From Manduca sexta (taxonomy: Eukaryota > Arthropoda > Insecta > Lepidoptera > Sphingidae), in NCBI RefSeq assembly GCF_014839805.1, contig NC_051129.1, forward strand, positions 2,728,001 to 2,792,000: a stretch of 64,000 nt of DNA, in the 5' to 3' direction. Made by a program: the position numbers and the translations under genes. Positions 37,601 to 49,600 of the stretch are shown here, in pieces (the stretch's first letter is position 1; each line of letters opens with the position of its first letter). The notes under the pieces were generated by a model, which saw only the letters and a list, made by a program, of their open reading frames with translations, was not told where the DNA came from and ran no database searches.

Positions 37601-40600
37601 ATTTATTTATTTACACTTTATTGTACACCATGGATAAAAATAATGTAAGAAGAAAAGAGAAAAAAGTATAAATGGCGGTCTTATCTTATCTTAATATCTT
37701 AATATCTGAGTAAAAAGGTTTCTTAATTAACTATCAGAGGAAGTGAAATAAAAGCTGAACAAATATTTAAAAAATACTAGTTGAATAAATCTTTTAAAAA
37801 TATTATAATACAATTGAAATTAACTTTAAATTTATGTATAAATATAAATAAATATTTTAGTTACAAGCTTGTGTGTGTATAAGTCTATATATATATATAT
37901 ATAAAAAGTGGTGTTAGTTACACTATTTATCACTCAAGAACGGATGAACCGATTTGGCTGAAAACTGGTGGAGAGGTAGCTTAGAACCAGGAGACGGATA
38001 TACTTTTTATCCCGTTCCCACGGTAACGGGACGTGACATTAGATGTGGTATAAGAAAGCAAATTTTGGTATGGAGATAGTATAAGACCCTGGGAAGGTTA
38101 CAGGCTACTATCCCGGGAAAATATATAGTGGGACTTTTACTAGGAAAGCTAGTATTATATATATTATCTAGTCACATTACACAATTAACGACGATTGAAC
38201 ACAATTCTGAACCCAAAAGACTTGCAGATCACATTCCTTCCAAGTCTAACACCACACCCCGTTTGCCATTATCAATTTCAAAGGCTTGAAATAACATGAG
38301 AAGCTGCCAATATCGAGTATACATTATATACGCCGTAGTGTTCTCACGAATACAGCATTGTAGCGTTCTTGCTTCTACATCAAAGCTGACAATATCCATC
38401 ATAAATACACTATCGGACTGTAAACATATCCGCTACATACAGAGTGGGATTCAGTCTATGTTAAAGGACCCGATGGGCTATAATAATCCAGATCGCTAGA
38501 TGGTTATAATAAGAAAACACTGGTGGTAGGTTTCTCATAAGTGTGAGTCCGCCTGGGTAGGTACCACTGCAATGTCAACGCAATATCTACCGTCAAGGTG
38601 CCGTGACACTGTTGTGTTCTGCTTTAAAGAACATTGTAGCCAGTGTAACTACTGGACATAACATTAACATCTCATGTCTAGGATGATAAGCGCAATGGAA
38701 TACCAAAGAATACTTCGTAATTCAAGGTGTTGGATGGTGTTTCCACTGTTTATGGGAGGTCGTATCGCTTATCATTAGGTGAACGACAAGCTCGTCTCGT
38801 TATTGAAAGTAGTAAAAAAAAACAGCAGCGCTCTGAGATCCTGGGTTCGAATCCCGGGTCGGGCAGTGATATTTATATTATGTCTGTTGATACTCATCGT
38901 GACTTATAAGATGTATGTCAAGAAATGCCATAGTACTAGATCTGTTTTGAGTTTTCAGCCAATTTTTCCGGATAAGTGCATTACTATTACTATCCAAGCT
39001 TGGAGTCGTCAGGGCCGTATACGTCAATTCTGGCATTACTTAAGTCTATAGTACACAACAAAAAAATTCATAATGATGTAGGCTAATGTCTTCAACATTA
39101 ATCTATGCATACGCGCATTTATTTCAAATAAATGTTGCAAAATAAACAGTGAAAACATTGAAGGAAATAAATTTCCACCAACAGCGACTTCAAATTAGAA
39201 AGTGAGGTCACGCCCCCATGACCCACACTGAGTCCGCACTCCCAGGTGACTATTGCATCTAAACGCGTCTAATATGGGATGACTCACATCTACAATCACT
39301 TTATGTGTAATTTTCCATCAAACTGCGCGTGATGCTAAAGGTTTTGTTTCGCGTTTCTGGGTGGTGCAGACTAGTGTTTATACGCGAACGGGAGCGTTTT
39401 TTTAACCGTGATAAAAAATGATTAATTGAAAAACGCATACTCTGTAGGATTGGAATAATTTCAAAAATTATATACGTCATATATTTTTATATTCGATGAG
39501 ATGAATTTAATCCGATATGTAAATTCTATACAAATTTCTTTAGCAGTTTCAGCGTTATTTTTAACAAACTTCCGCATAAAAAATAAAACTATTTTACGGA
39601 TTTTTTCGCGGTTTTTATATTATTATTACGTTGGCAAAAAAATAATAATATAAAACCGCGAAAAAATTAAATAATTTTATTTTCAATGTCCAATATTCGC
39701 GTAAACATAAAAATCATTAAACTTCCGCATAAATAATTTTAGTAAGGAGTGTTCATTACCTACTTTCTTCAGTTATAAATACAATCACATGGAGCTCCGT
39801 AATCTTAAATATGAAAGATGCAGCTGATTATACAATTAGAATGTGCTAATTCAATTATAATTTACTGACCTGGCCCAACGCCATCTTACTTAGTTGGATG
39901 TTGAGTAATTTGTGGCTAACGTGGTGCCAAATTTCAGGAATTTAGAACTGTTATCTGATTGATAATCTAGATCATTAATATATTTTGGTTATATTTAAGA
40001 GAGTATTATGTAGCATAGTTATTTAAACCCTAATCGATGTCTCATACTCTCCCAGTGACCGTTCTGAGCCGAGGTTCGTAACCCGTTAAAGGATTGCCTC
40101 AGCATGGTCGCTTAATTTTTTAGGGTTGCGAGCGTCTAAAGTGCTCACCCAAAAGTCCGATGTGTTTGTATAACCCGACCCTTGTCAGGCTACCAACGTA
40201 AGTCAGGTATAAAAGGTATTTAGGTATTATAAATATTCAAGTGAATAATTTTAGCTAAATAATATCAAAGCTCGAGTACTTTATAAACTGCGTGAGATGA
40301 AGAGACAATACTAAACTGGTGGTAGGTCTGTCATATGTGAGAGGTCGCCTGGGAAGTTACCATTGCAGTGACTATTTCTATCGCCAAGCAATAGTGTGTA
40401 GTAACTGTTGCGTTCCGGTTCGAAGAATATTGTAGACAGTGTAACTCATGGACATAATAAGACTTAACATCTCATGTCTCAGGATGGCTAGCGCAGTGGA
40501 ATGCCAAACAATACTTTGTAATTCAATGTGTTGGATGATTTTTCTACCATTTATGGGCGATCGCATCGCTTTCCATCAGGCGAACGGCAAGCTCGTCTCG

Positions 40601-43600
40601 TCATTCAAAGCAATAAAAAATCATTAAGGTATCATATATAAGATATGAAGATGATTTTTTATTGCTTTGAATGACGAGACGAGCTTGCCGTTCGCCTGAT
40701 GGAAAGCGATGCGATCGCCCATAAATGGTAGAAAAATCATCCAACACATTGAATTACAAAGTATTGTTTGGCATTCCACTGCGCTAGCCATCCTGAGACA
40801 TGAGATGTTAAGTCTTATTATGTCCATGAGTTACACTGTCTACAATATTCTTCGAACCGGAACGCAACAGTTACTACACACTATTGCTTGGCGATAGAAA
40901 TAGTCACTGCAATGGTAACTTCCCAGGCGACCTCTCACATATGACAGACCTACCACCAGTTTAGTATTGTCTCTTCATCTCACGCAGTTTATAAAGTACT
41001 CGAGCTTTGATATTATTTAGCTAAAATTATTCACTTGAATATTTATAATACCTAAATACCTTTTATACCTGACTTACGTTGGTAGCCTGACAAGGGTCGG
41101 GTTATACAAACACATCGGACTTTTGGGTGAGCACTTTAGACGCTCGCAACCCTAAAAAATTAAGCGACCATGCTGAGGCAATCCTTTAACGGGTTACGAA
41201 CCTCGGCTCAGAACGGTCACTGGGAGAGTATGAGACATCGATTAGGGTTTAAATAACTATGCTACATAATACTCTCTTAAATATAACCAAAATATATTAA
41301 TGATCTAGATTATCAATCAGATAACAGTTCTAAATTCCTGAAATTTGGCACCACGTTAGCCACAAATTACTCAACATCCAACTAAGTAAGATGGCGTTGG
41401 GCCAGGTCAGTAAATTATAATTGAATTAGCACATTCTAATTGTATAATCAGCTGCATCTTTCATATTTAAGATTACGGAGCTCCATGTGATTGTATTTAT
41501 AACTGAAGAAAGTAGGTAATGAACACTCCTTACTAAAATTATTTATGCGGAAGTTTAATGATTTTTATGTTTACGCGAATATTGGACATTGAAAAAAAAA
41601 TTATTTTACGAATTTTTTCTCGGTTTTTATATTATTATTTTTTTTGCCAACGTAATAATAATATAAAAACCGCGAAAAAATCCGTAAAATAGTTTTATTT
41701 TATGCGAAGTTTGTTAAAAATAACGCTGAAACTGCTAAAGAAATTTGTATAGAATTTACATATCGGATTAAATTCATCTCATCGAATATAAAAATATATG
41801 ACGTATATAATTTTTGAAATTATTCCAATCCTACAGAGTATGCGTTTTTCAATTAATCATTTTTTATCACGGTTAAAAAAACGCTCCCGTTCGCGTATAA
41901 ACACTAGTCTGCACCACCCAGAAACGCGAAACAAAACCTTTAGCATCACGCGCAGTTTGATGGAAAATTACACATAAAGTGATTGTAGATGTGAGTCATC
42001 CCATATTAGACGCGTTTAGATGCAATAGTCACCTGGGAGTGCGGACTCAGTGTGGGTCATGGGGGCGTGACCTCACTTTCTAATTTGAAGTCGCTGTTGG
42101 TGGAAATTTATTTCCTTCAATGTTTTCACTGTTTATTTTGCAACATTTATTTGAAATAAATGCGCGTATGCATAGATTAATGTTGAAGACATTAGCCTAC
42201 ATCATTATGAATTTTTTTGTTGTGTACTATAGACTTAAGTAATGCCAGAATTGACGTATACGGCCCTGACGACTCCAAGCTTGGATAGTAATAGTAATGC
42301 ACTTATCCGGAAAAAATTGGCTGAAAACTCAAAACAGATCTAGTACTATGGCATTTCTTGACATACATCTTATAAGTCACGATGAGTATCAACAGACATA
42401 ATATAAATATCACTGCCCGACCCGGGATTCGAACCCAGGATCTCAGAGCGCTGCTGTTTTTTTTTACTACTTTCAATAACGAGACGAGCTTGTCGTTCAC
42501 CTAATGATAAGCGATACGACCTCCCATAAACAGTGGAAACACCATCCAACACCTTGAATTACGAAGTATTCTTTGGTATTCCATTGCGCTTATCATCCTA
42601 GACATGAGATGTTAATGTTATGTCCAGTAGTTACACTGGCTACAATGTTCTTTAAAGCAGAACACAACAGTGTCACGGCACCTTGACGGTAGATATTGCG
42701 TTGACATTGCAGTGGTACCTACCCAGGCGGACTCACACTTATGAGAAACCTACCACCGGTGTTTTCTTATTATAACCATCTAGCGATCTGGATTATTATA
42801 GCCCATCGGGTCCTTTAACATAGACTGAATCCCACTCTGTATGTAGCGGATATGTTTACAGTCCGATAGTGTATTTATGATGGATATTGTCAGCTTTGAT
42901 GTAGAAGCAAGAACGCTACAATGCTGTATTCGTGAGAACACTACGGCGTATATAATGTATACTCGATATTGGCAGCTTCTCATGTTATTTCAAGCCTTTG
43001 AAATTGATAATGGCAAACGGGGTGTGGTGTTAGACTTGGAAGGAATGTGATCTGCAAGTCTTTTGGGTTCAGAATTGTGTTCAATCGTCGTTAATTGTGT
43101 AATGTGACTAGATAATATATATAATACTAGCTTTCCTAGTAAAAGTCCCACTATATATTTTCCCGGGATAGTAGCCTGTAACCTTCCCAGGGTCTTATAC
43201 TATCTCCATACCAAAATTTGCTTTCTTATACCACATCTAATGTCACGTCCCGTTACCGTGGGAACGGGATAAAAAGTATATCCGTCTCCTGGTTCTAAGC
43301 TACCTCTCCACCAGTTTTCAGCCAAATCGGTTCATCCGTTCTTGAGTGATAAATAGTGTAACTAACACCACTTTTTTTATATATATATAGACTTATACAC
43401 ACACAAGCTTGTAACTAAAATACTTATTTATATTTATACATAAATTTAAAGTTAATTTCAATTGTATTATAATATTTTTAAAAGATTTATTCAACTAGTA
43501 TTTTTTAAATATTTGTTCAGCTTTTATTTCACTTCCTCTGATAGTTAATTAAGAAACCTTTTTACTCAGATATTAAGATAAGATAAGACCGCCATTTGTA

Positions 43601-46600
43601 CTTTTTTCTCTTTTCTTCTTACATTATTTTTATCCATGGTGTACAATAAAGTGTAAATAAATAAATAAATAAATAAATATTAACGCGTTGATACAAACGC
43701 TTAAGAAATGTCTGTTATAATCTACACGTACCCTTACAGCACTCATACATTCACGTGGACAGCTCAATGACGTCGCGCGGGAATCGAACCAGCGATCTCA
43801 CGATTTATGTCCGCGTACGTTCTGAGCTCAATCGTGATTAATACGCCATACGGTACTTGGCTTACATTAGTTTATGCCTGAATATGTAAGGGCTAGTCCA
43901 CAGGGTTTATAAATAATAAATAAAATCAGCCCTGTATTATAGACTGTCCCACTGCTGAGCACGGGCCTCTTCTACTACTGTGAGGGATTAGGCCTTAGTC
44001 CACCACGCTGGCCTAGCGCGGATTGGTAGACTTCACACACCCTCGAAATTCCTATAGAGAACTTCTCAGGTATGCATGTTTCCTCGCGGTGTTTCCTTTC
44101 ACCGTTAAAGCAAGCGATAATTGATAAAGAATACTCACATAATTTTTAGAAAAATCAGAAGTGTGTGCCTTTTGGGATTTGAACCTGCGGACATTCATCT
44201 CGGCAGTCCGTTCCACAACCAACTTAGCTATCGCCGCTTCCACAGGGTTTATTTACCTTTTTTTTTTAATGCTACGATGGCGTAGTTGTTTTACAGTACG
44301 ATTGAAGTAATGCGTTATAAGGTTCGATCCTTGATTGGCAGTTATATTAGGAATTACCACTCAGAAAAACTAAAAATCATAAAAAGTATACGTCACTGAA
44401 TAAATCTGCAACAATGGAAAATATCAAACACAGAGGTTTTTTATGATAAAGCATTTTCGAAAACTCGCGCGATATGAATTTGAAAAAAAATATTATGATA
44501 TGTAGTATAATACGTAGATGCAGATGTACCCCCTAAAACTTATTTTGTCGGCGCCCACGGCCCTATCTGAGAATTAAACCAAGATATGCCAATCCACATC
44601 CAGTATATGCTGCCACTAGCTAAGAGAAATTGAGACAAAACCGGCATTGATATAAAAAAAACTATCCAAATAAAACATCAACCTAATTCAATCAAGTTTT
44701 ATTACGTATAAACGTCCAAAATTAAAATACTTATATAAAAAATATATTACTTCGTACGTTTGTCTAATACGCATAACGGACAATTCCCGTGACCATGAAG
44801 TTTCGTTTACTTTCTACTTGTGTCCTTGATGTTAAGCGTGACGATACTAGTATTGGGAGGGTTACCAACTTATTTAAAAATCTTCAAAATTAAATTTTCT
44901 AGGAAATAATAATAATTTTTACTTGACGCTTTCATTCCTCGATGGCGTAGTTATATCACGGTACGACTGCAGTGCTGAGGTCTAGGGTTAGATTTCCGGG
45001 CAGAGCAGTGATATGCTGGTGGTATATATTTCCATCCGCCCGGATAGCGACCACCGTGCACAAGGTGATAAAACCCGCCGTAGTGGCTCACGTGTGTCGC
45101 GTTCCGGGATCAGCCTGTGTATATCCGATTCCAACAGGCCGGCATAATTGTGTGGACTGCCGAGGGGTAATCATCTCTCGTCAGTCGACATTCTTTTGGA
45201 CCCCAGTCCACTTACCATCAGGTGATGATGGTGATGAGATGAATTTAATCCGATATGTAAATTCTATACAAATTTCTTTAGCAGTTTCAGCGTTATTTTT
45301 AACAAACTTCCGCATAAAAAATAAAACTATTTTACGGATTTTTTCGCGGTTTTTATATTATTATTACGTTGGCAAAAAAAATAATAATATAAAAACCGCG
45401 AAAAAATTCGTAAAATAATTTTATTTTCAATGTCCAATATTCGCGTAAACATAAAAAATCATTAAACTTCCGCATAAATAATTTTAGTAAGGAGTGTTCA
45501 TTACCTACTTTCTTCAGTTATAAATACAATCACATGGAGCTCCGTAATCTTAAATATGAAAGATGCAGCTGATTATACAATTAGAATGTGCTAATTCAAT
45601 TATAATTTACTGACCTGGCCCAACGCCATCTTACTTAGTTGGATGTTGAGTAATTTGTGGCTAACGTGGTGCCAAATTTCAGGAATTTAGAACTGTTATC
45701 TGATTGATAATCTAGATCATTAATATATTTTGGTTATATTTAAGAGAGTATTATGTAGCATAGTTATTTAAACCCTAATCGATGTCTCATACTCTCCCAG
45801 TGACCGTTCTGAGCCGAGGTTCGTAACCCGTTAAAGGATTGCCTCAGCATGGTCGCTTAATTTTTTAGGGTTGCGAGCGTCTAAAGTGCTCACCCAAAAG
45901 TCCGATGTGTTTGTATAACCCGACCCTTGTCAGGCTACCAACGTAAGTCAGGTATAAAAGGTATTTAGGTATTATAAATATTCAAGTGAATAATTTTAGC
46001 TAAATAATATCAAAGCTCGAGTACTTTATAAACTGCGTGAGATGAAGAGACAATACTAAATTGGTGGTAGGTCTGTCATATGTGAGAGGTCGCCTGGGAA
46101 GTTACCATTGCAGTGACTATTTCTATCGCCAAGCAATAGTGTGTACTAACTGTTGCGTTCCGGTTCGAAGAATATTGTAGACAGTGTAACTCATGGACAT
46201 AATAAGACTTAACATCTCATGTCTCAGGATGGCTAGCGCAGTGGAATGCCAAACAACACTTTGTAATTTAATGTGTTGGATGATTTTTCTACCGTTTATG
46301 GGCGATCGCATCGCTTACCATCAGGCGAACGGCAAGTTCGTCTCGTCATTCAAAGCTATAAAAAAACATTAACATATCATATATAAGATATGAAGATGAT
46401 AAGTTATGTACTGGGAAAATAATTTCACGTGAGCGTCACAAGCATAACTTAATATAGATAATACATATAATAAAAAAATAAATTATCTAATCAAATTATT
46501 GTCATATCTGTTTTTGTGGCGTATTAAATAAATTGTAATTGATATAATTATTATTGATACCTATCTATTAAAATATATTGTGACGATTTAAGTATTAAGC

Positions 46601-49600
46601 AAATAAAATTTCCCCAATAAAGTAATTGCTATTTTTATTTAAACCATTTATATGATATAAATATTTTAGATTATTTACCATACGCAAACATACTTACGTG
46701 GGCCACTATGGTGGGTTTTAATGCCTTACGTACGGTGCTCGCTATCCGAGCGGATATAAAACATATCCTACCACCAGCAAAAAGAAAAAGATCTTATATT
46801 CGCTCCATATTTTCAGGGGAACTCCATGGCCCTAAAAGTCGTTTAAAATATCCACAACTTGATTTTGCATCCAACTGAAATATAAAGTGATATAATATGT
46901 CCCCCTGATTATCGTTAATCAGTTAGTCAATCAATGTTTGCAATCAAATCAACGCATTTATGATAGCGTGACTATCACAAGCTATTAATGTAAATGAAGC
47001 ATGGTTTAACTAATTTATTGTTCCAATTGAATTTATTACAATTCTATCACTTTTTTATGAAATAAAAACGTATTTGTCAAAACCCTAATAAGACGGGGGT
47101 ATTCCAGGTAATTTGAAAGAAAGGCTTAAAGTTATGGAGGTGGTGGGTCTCTCTTAATCGATAGTGTAGGTACCATCATGCAGGCACTATTGTGCTCTGG
47201 TTTGAAGGATATTGTTAGTGCGAGTAATGGGCATTATAAGACAATTTTTATTATCTCATGGGTGCAAGTCAGTATTTATACATATTTTTTTTATATAGTG
47301 GTTATTATTTCAGTACGTATATTTTATGTCGTCAATGAGACTACGCGATAATTTATAACATAAATTGTCATAAAAATATCTCATTTAACAAAAAGTGTTT
47401 TACGCCAACCCTAATGTATATCTGTTTTTGTAATTTTATCATTTATTGGCCTATCATCAATTAGTCTTATCAAAGCAATTACTTTCCGACACCGTGACTA
47501 TCATTATGATCTTAATAACATCATAATTTATCGGATACATCGGTAGGATTTAATTGAAATTAAATAATTTATTATAATCAATAATGTGTTAAACATTATT
47601 GAGATTCGGGCAAAATATTATTTTACCACCGATTCGAAAAGCAGTATCCACCAGAGAACGGTCAATAATCTCTAGCGTTGCTCATTTCAACATCAGTTCA
47701 ATTTTTTCGCCGATATACCACTAATTATATAGTAAGCGAAATAGGCAGACCAGTCCATACAAGCACCCGCCCATGAGAATGTCGAGCGGTATTTGCCTCA
47801 CCTATATACAGGGAAGTCGACCTGGCCGCTGCAGGCACGGATAATTTGAAAATCCAAGCTGGTTACAATTATAATTGTCACATTAAATAATTTATAGTAT
47901 TATTTCGATATTTTCTTTGTGCAAAACGCTAGAATGAGCGTTTTTAAAATGTCGAAACGCCCGTTCGTATAATTTCGGGGCTCTAATCCAGCACGTTTGA
48001 GCCCCGTTGGATGGAATTAGTGATACGTTCAATTTGAAGGATTTAGTTAAATGGGTTCACTAACGGTACGATACAGTAAACTATGATTGAAACTAGGCAG
48101 AAGGGTACGGACGTATCTAGGCGCGATAAGCGGGGTTCATTTGAAAATTAAACCCCATTCTAAGTTTTTTTTGTTGTGTATTCTTCGACTACTGGGAAAT
48201 ATGGTGCCCGAATGATAAATACTTACAAGTATTAACTTTAATGTTAAAGTATTATACATTATACTTATCGAATTAATAGTTATAATTATTGAAGAAATTA
48301 AATTGCCTTGAATTTATTGTTATTATACTAAGTGTTATTTATGACTTCCTTTAGCATATAATCTTTGAAACTATCTTTCACTAATAGAAAGGTTTGAGGT
48401 ATCACATTGCTCGCGACTACGCCCTAGTGAAAAAAAATTCCGGAATAAAAGTCCCGCTATATTTTCTTCCCGGGATAGGAAGTAGCCTGTGTAGCCAAAG
48501 TCTCAAACTATCTTCATACCAAATTTCATCAAAATGTGTTCGGTAGTTTTTGAGTTTATCGCGTTCAGACAAGCAGACAGATGCGGAGGGGAACGTAGTC
48601 TTTTTTTTTGAACATTTTTATGAGAAACAATTCCGTTATACATAATTGATGCATAACTTTAACCGCGCACACAACGCGCAAAGCAACGGAAGCTGTCAAA
48701 AGGAATAATTTTTCTCCGTTTTTGCTACTTTTTTCACTAATGTTTCGCTCCTATTAGTCATAGCGTGATGTTATATAGCCCATAGCTTCGATAAATGAGC
48801 TATCCAACACTAAAAGAATTTCCAATTCGCACCAGTAGTTCCTAAGATTAGTGCGTACAAATAAACTCTTCAGCTTTATATAATAGTATAGATTTAAATC
48901 GATAAATTGTTCTGGGAAACTACTTTCACGTGTCAAGTCACGTGCTAAAGCTATGCTTTACCGAAGTAATCTTACATCAAGATTGTGCGAGTTGGCATGG
49001 ATGGTCGTGTCACAAATTGCGCGCATTTGTATTACCAGAGATTATTTGTTTATGAAATATGGTTTATAGTTAAATCAAATTGCGTTGTGGTTGGTATGTA
49101 TATGTCACTATGTGCTGCTCGCGGATTTGCTTACATGAAGGGCTTTATCTGAAAGAATTTGTACTTTTCGAAGATAATATTATGTTAATATGGATTTGGT
49201 TTATTTGTGTCAAATATAAATCTGTGGGGCCTTGCGTCTACTTTTAATAAGCATCAAATTTTAAGTGGGATTTAATATAGCGAAATGTGGGTTTGTTACA
49301 CTTTTGCCTACCCCAGAGAAGAAAAAATTGCGTAATGCTATGTATGTTTGTACGTATGATACAAGACGAGGACGTCGCGAAGGGTGAAAATTTTCGTAAG
49401 AGAACCCTATACAATATACTAATAATATGCATAAATGCGGTCCACATGTTGTTCTAATGATAATTAGATGCTACACGCATTACGTAAGGGACCCTTTGCC
49501 ACTCCGACTTACATAAAAAGCATAGGTTGACGAAATATATTATAAATGATATCCAACGACACTCAAAATTTACTTCTATGAATCCATATTTTATCATCAT

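Larger units (their letters stand above)
36045..40624 (+). repeat. Palindrome left arm
   Basis: Begins CACCTGATGG and ends GCAATAAAAAATCAT. Contains a family-B repeat (36045-36265), S2 SINE (37030-37345), Helitron (37884-38152), two family-A copies, a short B-box sequence near 38842-38858 and a family-C copy. Confidence 0.95.
36045..46400. repeat. Large palindrome plus third direct partial copy (inverted triplication)
   Basis: Left arm 36045-40624 and right arm 40651-45224 are reverse complements over about 4.58 kb, separated by a 26-bp spacer. Direct evidence is the mirrored order of every landmark about a centre at ~40637: S2 SINE (37030/44243), Helitron (37884/43391), family A (38518/42764 and 40316/40960) and family C. 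Immediately after the right arm, 45233-46400 repeats 39495-40655 in direct orientation and then continues into unique DNA. Segment 36045-39494 is thus present twice (one inverted) and 39495-40624 three times. On stretches compared by eye the copies differ by only occasional substitutions and homopolymer-length changes. All of it lies in intron 2 of the membrane protein gene. Confidence 0.95.

Noticed and set aside
38842..38858. tRNA gene suggested by TGGGTTCGAATCCCGGG (also near 2558, 31075, 42420 and 52485)
   Set aside because: These are B-box remnants in SINEs. No cloverleaf with acceptor stem and anticodon arm can be drawn around them.
40625..40650. Palindrome as a sequencing hairpin artefact (unremoved adapter)
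   Set aside because: The spacer is AT-rich native-looking sequence that also occurs in the third copy at 46371-46396. The arms also differ at scattered bases. A read-through artefact would give identical arms and no third copy. Read mapping is still the decisive test.
38296..42983. Mirrored open reading frames (for example 38296-38499 and 42780-42983) as duplicated genes
   Set aside because: They are under 70 codons, lie in or beside repeats and show no domain. Their conservation is explained by the recent palindrome.
44972..45418. 148-codon plus-strand frame near the second junction
   Set aside because: It runs through family-B repeat, the junction and the hairpin element, so the frame is accidental.
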